DNA of 64,000 nt from Methylovulum sp. (GTDB taxonomy: Bacteria > Pseudomonadota > Gammaproteobacteria > Methylococcales > Methylomonadaceae), in contig JAURZI010000030.1 of assembly GCA_030653435.1 (NCBI GenBank), positions 1-64,000 on the forward strand, written 5' to 3'. Of this stretch, positions 10,573 through 18,817 are shown piece by piece. The translations under genes and the position numbers were made by a program. Within the stretch, counting starts at the first letter, position 1; each line of letters opens with the position of its first letter. A model generated the notes under the pieces. It saw only the letters and a list, made by a program, of their open reading frames with translations. It ran no database searches and was not told where the DNA came from.

Positions 10573-12339
10573 CTATTCCTCCGCTTTCGGCTTTGCACGC
10601 CTGGAAGGGGTACCGATTCTTTTCTTGCTTTTATCGGGCTTCTTAGCGCCTACATCCATTCTTTTTGCCGCCGATTCGACTTTGGAAATATTCAAAGGTT
10701 GACCCGCCACCCTGACCTTCCTCAAATCCTGGATCAGTTCTTTTGGCATCCCGGCCGGCAACTCCACGGTACTGTAATCATCCTCGATCTTGATGCGCGC
10801 AATATGTTTGCCGTCTATACCGGCTTCGTTAGCGATAGCGCCAACAATATTGCCGGGTTTTACACCGTGGGCATGGCCGACTTCAATACGGAACAATTCC
10901 ATTTCAATATCCGCACCGCCAACTTCACGCCTTGGACTACGTTCCCGTCTAGGCCGGTCATCTCTTTCCCTGAAAGGGCCTTCTTCCCTGGTTTCCTTAG
11001 CTTTTTTAGGTGGATTCTGCATTAACAACGGCGTGTCGCCTTGAACCAGTTTCGCCAAAGCAGAAGCAATTTCCAGTGCAGAAACATTATGTTCAATCTG
11101 ATATTGCTCTATCAATTGATTGAAAAAGCCGAGTTCTTCCGCAGCCAAGGTATCGGTAATATTCTGCTTGAACCGGGCAATACGCTTATTGTTAATCACT
11201 TCGGTCGAGGGCAAGCCCATTTCTTCAACTTTTTGCTTGGTTGCTTTTTCAATATTCATCAGCAACTTTCTTTCCCGCGGCGCAATAAACAATATGGCGT
11301 CGCCGGTCCGACCCGCACGTCCTGTACGGCCGATACGATGCACATAAGACTCCGTATCGTAAGGGATATCGTAATTAACGACATGGGTGATACGGTCAAC
11401 ATCCAGTCCGCGAGCAGCAACATCCGTCGCGATCAAAATATCCAGCTTACCGTTTTTTAGATGGTTGATCGACCGCTCCCTAAGCGCCTGGGACATATCA
11501 CCATTAATCGCAGCAGCCGAATAGCCCCTAGCTTCCAGCTTTTCCGCCAATTCGACCGTAGCCGTTTTCGTCCTGACAAAAATAATCATACCGTCGAAGG
11601 TTTCAACTTCCAGAATACGCGTTAACGCATCCAGTTTATGTACGCCGCTGACCACCCAAAACCGTTGGCGTATGTTTTCCGCCGAAGCATTGGTGACTTT
11701 AATTGTGATTTGCTGTGGTTCGTGCAAATATTCCTGGGCAATTTTACGGATCGCCGTTGGCATAGTCGCCGAAAACAACGCGATTTGCCTTTCATCGGGA
11801 GTCTGTTCAAGTATCCATTCAACATCATCAATAAAGCCCATGCGTAGCATTTCATCGGCCTCATCAAGCACCAAGGTACTAAGCCCATCAAGATTCAATG
11901 TGCCTTTACGCATGTGGTCCATAACGCGTCCCGGCGTACCAACGACGACATGTGCGCCCCGTTTCAGCTGACGGAGTTGGGTACTGTAATCCTGCCCGCC
12001 ATAAATCGGCAGGACATGGAAGCCTTTTAAATGTGCCGCATAACGCTGGAAAGCCTCGGCAACCTGAATGGCAAGTTCCCTTGTAGGCGCTAATACCAGG
12101 ACTTGCGGGTCTTTTTGTTTGATATCAATACGCGATAAAATCGGCAAGGCAAAAGCCGCCGTTTTACCGGTTCCTGTTTGTGCTTGTCCCAATACATCTT
12201 TTCCTTGTAGCATGTGTGGGATAACTTGTGCCTGAATCGGCGAAGGTGTTTCATAACCGACATCTTCCAATGCTTTTAGCACCGGTTCAATCAGCGCCAA
12301 ATCACGAAAAGAGGGTAATGTAGAAACATCATTGAGCAT
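10573..12339 (-). CDS. deaD: DEAD-box ATP-dependent RNA helicase, DeaD/CsdA type
   Basis: RNA helicase of the cold-shock/ribosome-assembly DeaD (CsdA) group, 588 residues. The RecA-like core shows the Q motif (SPIQAQVIP), motif I (AQTGTGKT, about 53-60), PTRELA, GTPGR, DEAD (about 158-161), SAT, and the second-lobe motifs ARGLDVDRITHVVNYDIP and HRIGRTGRAGR. After a basic linker rich in Arg/Glu comes a DbpA-like RNA-binding domain (about 478-550, containing AHGVKPGNIVGAIANEAGIDGKHI), then a lysine-rich tail. The 5' untranslated region is AT-rich, as in cold-inducible homologues. DbpA itself is shorter, so DeaD is the better name. Confidence 0.93.
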   Translation of the reverse strand: MLNDVSTLPSFRDLALIEPVLKALEDVGYETPSPIQAQVIPHMLQGKDVLGQAQTGTGKTAAFALPILSRIDIKQKDPQVLVLAPTRELAIQVAEAFQRYAAHLKGFHVLPIYGGQDYSTQLRQLKRGAHVVVGTPGRVMDHMRKGTLNLDGLSTLVLDEADEMLRMGFIDDVEWILEQTPDERQIALFSATMPTAIRKIAQEYLHEPQQITIKVTNASAENIRQRFWVVSGVHKLDALTRILEVETFDGMIIFVRTKTATVELAEKLEARGYSAAAINGDMSQALRERSINHLKNGKLDILIATDVAARGLDVDRITHVVNYDIPYDTESYVHRIGRTGRAGRTGDAILFIAPRERKLLMNIEKATKQKVEEMGLPSTEVINNKRIARFKQNITDTLAAEELGFFNQLIEQYQIEHNVSALEIASALAKLVQGDTPLLMQNPPKKAKETREEGPFRERDDRPRRERSPRREVGGADIEMELFRIEVGHAHGVKPGNIVGAIANEAGIDGKHIARIKIEDDYSTVELPAGMPKELIQDLRKVRVAGQPLNISKVESAAKRMDVGAKKPDKSKKRIGTPSRRAKPKAEE

Positions 12340-12440
12340 GGATTTACCTTGTTGGAATGAGAATGCGCGAATGCGCGGGGAAATGTTTGTTTAATATAGA
12401 ATTATATCTCATTTTATATTAAATTGCAGAAAATTGATAA

Positions 12441-12466
12441 GGGCTGGCAGGATATCCTGCCAGCCC
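12441..12466 (-). terminator. Perfect 26-base palindrome, candidate terminator of the upstream minus-strand gene
   Basis: A perfect inverted repeat with arms GGGCTGGCAGGAT and its complement and no unpaired loop bases in linear form. It lies about 140 bases downstream of the end of the 12605-13291 gene and 102 bases before the deaD start, both on the minus strand. The downstream side on the minus strand is AT-rich (TTATCAATTTTC) but lacks a clean U run. It could terminate the upstream transcript or form a structure in the deaD leader. Confidence 0.5.
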
Positions 12467-12604
12467 TAAAATGATTTAAACTTCTTTTGGCAACATTAGA
12501 TGCACACCCGTTATTACCAACCACAGACCCCTGCTAGCAGAAAGCAAGGTTAAAATGACGGCTAACTAATCAGGATGCACCAGCTCCTCTTTGCAACAGC
12601 GTCA

Positions 12605-13291
12605 TCAGGGTAACTTATATCCTTTTCTCGCCAAATAAACCGTAACCCGGCTCGAACCGTCGCCTTGCTCTTCAGTAAACGTCGTCATCCTAGGCAGTTC
12701 TGCGCCAATTAATGTCGGCAGCTGTGCTTCAAACTGCAGCATTTGCTCAGGATTATCGACTGTGACCTCAATCCGGCAAAGAGTAGCACGACAATCTGCA
12801 TGAATCAGCCTCAGCTCAGCCAGCTTCTCGCTATTCAGGAAGCTATCTTGGATCATGCCCGTAATTTTGGGCGCCCATGCCGAATCCATGGTTTCCATTT
12901 GGAAACTTTCAGTGAGTGCCGCCGCCGCGTGCTCGCGCTGCTGACTATTGAGCCGCTCAATTTCTGCCGTTGTCAGCGTTTTGTTAGGCATGGGTTCTTG
13001 CCGAAAAGATTCTGCCGACGTTTCGGCAACATGGGCCAAATCACTACGCAGCTGGCTTATTATTGCTTCGGTGCGTTTGAGTCTGCCTTCCATGGCAGTA
13101 ACCGTCTCCTTAAGCCGTTCTATTTCATTATGGGCATGGTGTATTTCCGGGTCACTTAATTCGCTAGCATCCAGCATCACCGCATTGTCGATCAAAGCGG
13201 GGCCGACAGGCACACCTGAATAAAACACAGCGCCATTAACAACAATCACTAAAATGCAAAGCGCTATCAATAAATAATTAAGTTTTTTCAT
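12605..13291 (-). CDS. Single-pass membrane-anchored coiled-coil protein, unknown function
   Basis: I do not recognise this 228-residue protein. From the ATG at 13291 it has a basic start (MKKLNYLLIALCILVIVV), then one hydrophobic helix that looks like an uncleaved anchor. A coiled-coil stretch follows, rich in Glu, Lys and Leu (IERLKETVTAMEGRLKRTEAIISQL). The C-terminal globular half contains a pair of cysteines (HADCRATLCRIEV) and could form a disulfide-stabilised alpha/beta domain in the periplasm. An in-frame start at 13306 would add five residues. It lies 29 bases downstream of the secreted-protein gene and may be cotranscribed with it. Confidence 0.7.
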   Translation of the reverse strand: MKKLNYLLIALCILVIVVNGAVFYSGVPVGPALIDNAVMLDASELSDPEIHHAHNEIERLKETVTAMEGRLKRTEAIISQLRSDLAHVAETSAESFRQEPMPNKTLTTAEIERLNSQQREHAAAALTESFQMETMDSAWAPKITGMIQDSFLNSEKLAELRLIHADCRATLCRIEVTVDNPEQMLQFEAQLPTLIGAELPRMTTFTEEQGDGSSRVTVYLARKGYKLP

Positions 13292-13320
13292 CCAAAAACT
13301 GTCCATGCCCGACCAGATTG

Positions 13321-13803
13321 TTAAAGAGGCTCATCCAGATAAATGCTTCTAACCGCTGAAAACTCGGGCAAACTACAACTGACGACATAATAGCCGCCCA
13401 ATACACTGCTATTGACATCAAGGTTCAACGTGCTGCTGCCGACACCTGCAAAAAATAGCGTATGCGACGCAATAGCACCACCATCGCTGCTGCGGCTGGA
13501 CAGGGTGCATTGCAGGCTGCTGGTTGCAGAAGCCGAACGAAAAACAGCCACTTTGACAACATCAGTTCCGGTGAGGTTGCTGTGATTATCTCTGACTAAC
13601 GGGCAATTGACCGTTACCGCCCCAGTCGAAGAGCTGTTTTGCACACCAGCGACGGATCTGGTGATTTTACCGGCCTGGCTTGGGTCGCTAGCATTGCAAA
13701 TTGTGCCGGGGAATGTCATAACGTCTGCAGCAAAACCGGCGGTGGAAAATAATGCTGCTGCGGACAACAGCAGGCTGATGCTTAAAATACGTTTGTTCTT
13801 CAT
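13321..13803 (-). CDS. Small secreted protein, unknown function
   Basis: A 160-residue protein from the ATG at 13803 (MKNKRILSISLLL), with a clear signal peptide ending near AGFAA. The mature part is rich in Ser, Thr, Val and Ala, with repeated beta-strand-like segments and four cysteines (one early in GTICNASD, then VNCPL, LQCTL and VSCSL). This suggests a disulfide-bonded beta-sandwich exported to the periplasm or outside the cell. I do not recognise the family. It is the upstream partner of the membrane-anchored coiled-coil gene; no function can be assigned. Confidence 0.7.
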   Translation of the reverse strand: MKNKRILSISLLLSAAALFSTAGFAADVMTFPGTICNASDPSQAGKITRSVAGVQNSSSTGAVTVNCPLVRDNHSNLTGTDVVKVAVFRSASATSSLQCTLSSRSSDGGAIASHTLFFAGVGSSTLNLDVNSSVLGGYYVVSCSLPEFSAVRSIYLDEPL

Positions 13804-14072
13804 GATATTATCCTTCAATAAATGTTTAAATGGTTTAGGCGTGTCCGTTGATTGTTAAGACCGTGTTGCTGACATGCGATCTTAGTACGCATCCCTTCAG
13901 TACGATGAATAGTTTAGGACACAAACCGCAAAAAACGATGCGAAATAGTCACCTATGCCGGCGTGACTTCTTTACATTTATCCAAACCAGCATCGACGAC
14001 AAACCGATAAACGAACCCATTACTTTGGGGCACGGATTTTTCTGATCACCCCCGCTAACGACCAAGCAAACC

Positions 14073-14531
14073 TCAGTCCGATTTGTAACCCTTGGTATTT
14101 TCGGCAACCCAGCACTCGTCGCCAGAGTCCAAACGCTCTTTTTTCCAGAATGGCGCCCTGGATTTCAAGGCCTCCATAATATAACGACTAGCATCAAAGG
14201 CATCGCCACGGTGCGCGGCCCATACTGCAACCAGCACTATCGGATCATTTGGCAAAATATCGCCGACGCGGTGCATTACCAAACTATCAAGCAACCGCCA
14301 TTGTCGCCGCGCTTCAGCGACAATCTTTTCCAATTGCCTTTCGGTCATACCCGGATAATATTCCAGTGTCATGCCTTTAACTGCGTTGCCGGCGTTAAAA
14401 TCGCGCATAGTGCCGACAAAAACGCTGGTTGCCCCCACTGTACCGGGCAGGCAGTCGGCAGCATTTTGATAGGCTTGAATTTCCTGCCAGGGATCAAAAT
14501 TGCCCTGCACGACCATAACAGCCATCTTCAA
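14073..14531 (-). CDS. moaE: Molybdopterin synthase catalytic subunit
   Basis: Transfers sulfur from thiocarboxylated MoaD to precursor Z to form molybdopterin. The 152-residue protein shows the MoaE landmarks: GATSVFVGTMRDFN near the N terminus, LEYYPGM, the HRVGDILPNDPIVLVAV block, the RGDAFDASRYIMEALK helix, and the C-terminal catalytic lysine segment FWKKERL. Its start overlaps the moaD stop by four bases, so the two subunits are coupled and made together. Confidence 0.96.
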   Translation of the reverse strand: MKMAVMVVQGNFDPWQEIQAYQNAADCLPGTVGATSVFVGTMRDFNAGNAVKGMTLEYYPGMTERQLEKIVAEARRQWRLLDSLVMHRVGDILPNDPIVLVAVWAAHRGDAFDASRYIMEALKSRAPFWKKERLDSGDECWVAENTKGYKSD

Positions 14532-14773
14532 CCACCTGTCACAGGCGGAAAAAACGCGACCTCGTCGCCAGCTTCGATTAAGCTGTCCAGATCAACATAA
14601 TCCATATTTACGGCCGCCAATATATTACAGGGCAATGGCTGGCCAGGATTGGCGCTGCACCAGATTTCACGGACAGTCATCAAGCCTGTGTACACCAGAT
14701 GGTCTTCAGAACGCCCAAGATTTTCTTTCAAACTTGCAAAATAACGCACTTTAATTGACGCTTTATTTGACAT
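14528..14773 (-). CDS. moaD: Molybdopterin synthase sulfur-carrier subunit
   Basis: Ubiquitin-like sulfur carrier that is adenylated and thiocarboxylated at its C-terminal glycine and works with MoaE. The 81-residue protein ends in the required Gly-Gly (PPVTGG). I chose the ATG at 14773 (MSNKASIKVRYFASL) because it gives the typical beta-grasp beginning and family length; a start at 14824 would add 17 unrelated residues. Arranged divergently from moaC with a 72-base shared promoter region. Confidence 0.94.
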   Translation of the reverse strand: MSNKASIKVRYFASLKENLGRSEDHLVYTGLMTVREIWCSANPGQPLPCNILAAVNMDYVDLDSLIEAGDEVAFFPPVTGG

Positions 14774-14845
14774 GACATGCACACCGTTACGAAAATAGGG
14801 ATAATTAAAACTTAAATGACGCATTCAACCCCATTCTACCGATAA

Positions 14846-15370
14846 ATGACCGCATTAAGCCATTTTAATCAAGCAGGTGAAGCCCACATGGTCGATGTCG
14901 GCGAAAAGCCGGTAAGCCACCGCATCGCAGTTACCGAAGGCTATATCTCCATGCAACCGGAAACACTCAAACTGATCATCGACTGCGAGCATAAAAAAGG
15001 TGATGTGCTGGCAATAGCCAGAATAGCCGGCATCATGGCCAGCAAAAAGACTGCTGATTTAATTCCGCTGTGCCACCCCTTGCCTATCACCCATGTCGAC
15101 ATACGCCTCAGCGCAGAACCGGACGGCAATCGCATACGTTGCCAAACTACCGTAAAGACCAACGGCCAAACCGGCGTGGAAATGGAAGCATTGACAGCCA
15201 CCTCGTGCGCCCTGCTCACTATCTACGACATGTGCAAAGCTGTAGACCGGGGCATGGTTATCCAGGACATCCGATTGCTGGAAAAAGACGGCGGCAAATC
15301 GGGGCGCTGGCAACAGGTTAAGCACTCAGCCGCCAGCGCCTCGTGTTTACCGGACGCGTCAATTGATTGA
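14846..15370 (+). CDS. moaC: Cyclic pyranopterin monophosphate synthase
   Basis: Second step of molybdenum cofactor synthesis, converting the MoaA product to cyclic pyranopterin monophosphate. The 174-residue protein contains MVDVGEKP early, [14 protein letters not shown] in the middle and the active-site block [21 protein letters not shown] with the catalytic Asp and Lys. Length is slightly above the usual 160 because of a short variable C-terminal tail. It faces away from moaD-moaE, so the molybdopterin genes form a divergent pair of transcripts. moaA and moaB are not in the window. Confidence 0.95.
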   Translation: MTALSHFNQAGEAHMVDVGEKPVSHRIAVTEGYISMQPETLKLIIDCEHKKGDVLAIARIAGIMASKKTADLIPLCHPLPITHVDIRLSAEPDGNRIRCQTTVKTNGQTGVEMEALTATSCALLTIYDMCKAVDRGMVIQDIRLLEKDGGKSGRWQQVKHSAASASCLPDASID

Positions 15371-15467
15371 TGCCACGCCGATGTTTGCCAGATTTGTTAC
15401 ACTAGCCCGACTCATTAACATAAGCCCTATGAATTACCTACCCTACCCATAACCAGCAGAGACCATT

Positions 15468-16511
15468 ATGCCGATCACGCTAAAAGACCTTGCCGATATT
15501 TGCGATGCCAGGATTGAAGGGGGGAATCCGTCTACAATCATTACATCGGCCGCTGAGATCACCGCAGCCAAAACAGCCCAGGTCACACAACTGACGAATG
15601 CCCGATACACCCAGTACCTCGAAGGCTCGACAGCCAGCGCGTGCTTTATTGCCGAAGGTTTTCCGGTAAAACATATTCCTGACGGCATGGCCATGCTCAT
15701 CTCCGCCGACCCTGAAATGAGCTTCATCAAAGCTGTTGGGCTGTTACATCCGGAACGCGCCCACCAACGCGCCATTGCCCCGCAAGCCATACTCGAAGCG
15801 AACGTGGCGTTAGGCGACAATTTGTATATCGGCCCTTACGCCGTCATTGGGGAACATGCCAGCATAGGTGATAACAGCGATATCATGGCGGGAGTTTATA
15901 TCGGTAAAAACGCCAAAATAGGTAAAAATTGCCGGATTTACCCTTACGCGGTCATCTACGATAACGTCATCGTGGGCAATAATGTCATTATCCATTCCGG
16001 GGCGATTATCGGCGCTGACGGTTTTGGCTATAAATTCAGGAATCACCAGCATATCAAAGTGCCACAAGTCGGTGATGTGGTTATTGGTGATAATGTCGAA
16101 ATTGGTGCCAATACCTGCGTGGACAGAGGTGCGCTAGGTAGCACGACGATTGGGGCTGGCAGTAAAATAGATAATCTGGTGCAAATTGGTCACAATAATA
16201 AGATCGGCGACCATGTTATTTTATGCGGTCAGGTTGGCATTTCAGGCTCGTGCCATATCGGCGATTATGCGGTACTTGCCGGCAGTGCCGGCATTGCCGA
16301 CCATGTCACCATAGGGCAAGGAGCCGTTATCATGGCGCGTTCCGGCGTGGCCGGCAATGTGAGCGCCAACGCTCACATGTTCGGCAGCCCCGCAAAAGAT
16401 AAACGCGTCGCTTATAAAGAACAAGTGGCGCTCAGCAAATTACCGGAACTACTGAAAAAAGTAAAACACCTGGAAGAAAAAATCCAGGCACTTGAAAAAA
16501 AGGAGACCTAA
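15468..16511 (+). CDS. lpxD: UDP-3-O-acylglucosamine N-acyltransferase
   Basis: Adds the N-linked acyl chain in lipid A synthesis. The 347-residue protein has the N-terminal uridine-binding domain (about 1-100), then a long left-handed beta-helix of hexapeptide repeats ([19 protein letters not shown] onward), the conserved GADGFGY loop, the catalytic His region ([12 protein letters not shown]), and a C-terminal helix ([17 protein letters not shown]). It stands alone, away from the usual bamA-skp-lpxD-fabZ-lpxA cluster. It may therefore be a second, paralogous copy; the window cannot show whether another exists. Confidence 0.94.
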   Translation: MPITLKDLADICDARIEGGNPSTIITSAAEITAAKTAQVTQLTNARYTQYLEGSTASACFIAEGFPVKHIPDGMAMLISADPEMSFIKAVGLLHPERAHQRAIAPQAILEANVALGDNLYIGPYAVIGEHASIGDNSDIMAGVYIGKNAKIGKNCRIYPYAVIYDNVIVGNNVIIHSGAIIGADGFGYKFRNHQHIKVPQVGDVVIGDNVEIGANTCVDRGALGSTTIGAGSKIDNLVQIGHNNKIGDHVILCGQVGISGSCHIGDYAVLAGSAGIADHVTIGQGAVIMARSGVAGNVSANAHMFGSPAKDKRVAYKEQVALSKLPELLKKVKHLEEKIQALEKKET

Positions 16512-16594
16512 ATCTGTGTTACAGTCTTATGTGGCTAACATTTCCAAATAATAGCATACGCCACCGCCATCACCCACTAAAGATAGCTCCAACC

Positions 16595-16622
16595 CGCCCC
16601 AAGCCCGCTAAGACTTGGGGCG
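16595..16622 (+). terminator. Hairpin downstream of lpxD, candidate terminator
   Basis: Nine-base perfect stem CGCCCCAAG / CTTGGGGCG with a ten-base loop, about 85 bases after the lpxD stop. It is GC-rich and stable but not followed by a U run, so it may be a Rho-assisted or transcript-end hairpin. The next plus-strand gene starts 98 bases later, so the hairpin also separates lpxD from the partner-switching module. Confidence 0.45.
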
Positions 16623-16720
16623 CACGAATGACAATGTAATTAAGCTGTAATGGTTTTCATTTAAAATCGGAAAGGTGTTAAGCCGATTTCCGGCTTTCGA
16701 ACAGTTTATTGCGGATATTT

Positions 16721-18817
16721 ATGCTCGACAGTCAAAAAAGCCCTCACGGCAACACGCCTTCACAGTTTTCCGTACCTTATGTCCGCGACTTAACGCAATC
16801 AGTCAAACCTATCACGCTGGACACGCCAATTTTGGATGTTCTTGGTTTATTTCAGGCACACGCTGACTTATCGGCACTGCCGGTCATGGACGACAGCAAC
16901 AAATATTTCGGCCTCATTTCACGACGCAATTATCTCAACCTGATGACCCGGGCTTTTGCGCGCGAGCTTTATGCGCGGAAAAACCTAGACATCTTGCTGG
17001 TAAGCAATGCCGATATATTTGTTGCGCCGTTGATTGCCAATGCCGAAGACCGCATCGACCAAGTGATCGTTGATTTTTTAAGCCGAGATCCGGGCATCAA
17101 GTACGAAGCGCTGCCCGTCATCGGCAAAGACGGCATTATCGGCGTAGTCAAAGTCGCCGACATGATGTTGAAAATGTCACAATCGCAAGGCCACCTGATC
17201 GAAACCATGCAGCAACTGAGTACGCGGTTAAATGATGAGGTGGCTAACGCCGCAGCGCTGCAAAAAAACCTGCTACGCTCCCCTTATGTTGAATTGCCAG
17301 GCGTGCGTGGTTTATCGACCATGATCACATCCAGTGAAGTCGGGGGCGATTTTTACGATTACTACATGATAGACGGGCGCTGGGTGGTTATCTTAGTCGG
17401 CGATGTCAGCGGCCATGGCATTGCTGCCGGCACCATTGTCTGCGCCGCCAAGGCTGGTGTTAATTTTCTGGAGGCCGAGAAAGAAAAGGAACCCAACAAG
17501 ATACTTTCCCGCCTCAGCAACATCATCTTTAACACCGCCCACCAATCACTGCTGATGACTATGTTTGCGGTATGCCTGGACACCCGCACGGGCGAACTGC
17601 GTTATGCCAACGCCGGCCATCAATTCGCGTATATCTACCGATCCATGCTCAGCCAATTGGACAGCCTGGAACTGGGCGGCCTGCCTTTGGGCAAGAACGA
17701 ACATACCGACTACGAACAGCAAATGACTGAAATTGACTTGGGTGACCGTCTGTTTCTCTACACCGACAGCATTGTTGAAGAAGAAAATGCCGAGGGTGAA
17801 TGCTTTGGTTATGAACGCCTGGAAGAAGTGCTGGTTAATCATGGTGAAAGCGACATAGAAACACTGAACGGCAGTTTGCTGGATACGCTGACTGATTATC
17901 TGGGACGATCCGTATTCTATGACGATGTCACTATTTTCTGTGTTGAACATTTCGAAAAAACAACGGCGCTGGGCAATGCCTACAGCACTGCCGAACCCGA
18001 TTCAGACGTCATCGAAAAAGTGCACATCGCTGATGCTTTTTACCGCACAAATCCCAGATCCATTTCCCCACGTATCCAGCGCCAGGAATTGGTGTTCCTG
18101 GCAGAACAAAATTTTGCCGACCTTATACCGGGCTTGTCAGCCCAAGGTGTCAGGCGGATATTATTGCAGGATCATCCCATTAATCAGCAATTGGGCTGGG
18201 GAGTCTTACTCAACCAGCATCAGCATAACGGCACCGACGATTTGGCAGCATTTCTGCGTACTCCTGATCAACGCCGGGAATTTCATTTTACCCACAGTGA
18301 CGACAAGGCTTTCATCATAGGTGAAGTCGATGCGTGGTTGCAAGAACAATCCATAACCAACCCGGATCGCCTGGATGCCGTCATTTTTCTGTTAGACGAA
18401 TTAATTGAAAATGGGCTTTGCGGTGCACCACGCGACGGCAAAGGCCGGCCCCTTTACGCAAAAGGCACATCACGGGAACTGGCCGCAGACGAAATATTAC
18501 GCCTGGATGTCTCCATCCAGAACGGCTTGCTGGGCATTTCATTGATTGACAACTGGGGGACATTAACCCCCAACGTGTTCCTAAACCGCCTGTCACGCCA
18601 CATTCGAGGATTGGGCCTGGACTCCGGTGTCGGCGGCGGCGGGCTCTACCTGATTTGGCGTATGTCTGATTATTTGCAACTGCGTGTTTTCCCGAACCAA
18701 CAAACACAAGTCTGTGCGTTTATGGACCTTAATAACCATTTTGACCCAGAAGCGGATAAAGGCTTTCAATTCCTTTATCACAGCGAACTATACGAGGCTG
18801 TTAACCATGATAACTAA
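16721..18817 (+). CDS. CBS-pair / PP2C (SpoIIE-type) phosphatase / HATPase fusion protein
   Basis: A 698-residue cytoplasmic regulator. Residues about 20-155 form two CBS domains, which usually sense adenine nucleotides. A helical linker (155-190) follows. Residues about 195-410 form a PP2C/SpoIIE-type serine phosphatase with its metal-binding acids in GGDFYD (D210), GDVSGHG (D228), YTDS (D349) and YDDVT. A region resembling the RsbW/GHKL ATPase fold covers about 535-670, with the N box DELIENGL (N564) and a glycine-rich GLDSGVGGGGLYL. The same chain could therefore phosphorylate and dephosphorylate a STAS partner, as in Pseudomonas HsbR, but with CBS domains in place of a receiver. I chose ATG 16721; an upstream TTG at 16709 would add four residues. 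It overlaps the triple-STAS gene by 11 bases. Confidence 0.88.
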   Translation: MLDSQKSPHGNTPSQFSVPYVRDLTQSVKPITLDTPILDVLGLFQAHADLSALPVMDDSNKYFGLISRRNYLNLMTRAFARELYARKNLDILLVSNADIFVAPLIANAEDRIDQVIVDFLSRDPGIKYEALPVIGKDGIIGVVKVADMMLKMSQSQGHLIETMQQLSTRLNDEVANAAALQKNLLRSPYVELPGVRGLSTMITSSEVGGDFYDYYMIDGRWVVILVGDVSGHGIAAGTIVCAAKAGVNFLEAEKEKEPNKILSRLSNIIFNTAHQSLLMTMFAVCLDTRTGELRYANAGHQFAYIYRSMLSQLDSLELGGLPLGKNEHTDYEQQMTEIDLGDRLFLYTDSIVEEENAEGECFGYERLEEVLVNHGESDIETLNGSLLDTLTDYLGRSVFYDDVTIFCVEHFEKTTALGNAYSTAEPDSDVIEKVHIADAFYRTNPRSISPRIQRQELVFLAEQNFADLIPGLSAQGVRRILLQDHPINQQLGWGVLLNQHQHNGTDDLAAFLRTPDQRREFHFTHSDDKAFIIGEVDAWLQEQSITNPDRLDAVIFLLDELIENGLCGAPRDGKGRPLYAKGTSRELAADEILRLDVSIQNGLLGISLIDNWGTLTPNVFLNRLSRHIRGLGLDSGVGGGGLYLIWRMSDYLQLRVFPNQQTQVCAFMDLNNHFDPEADKGFQFLYHSELYEAVNHDN

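Noticed and set aside
16680-16696. Small hairpin AAGCCG-ATTTC-CGGCTT just before the CBS-phosphatase gene
   Set aside because: Six-base stem without a U run; too weak to call a terminator and no known operator pattern recognised.
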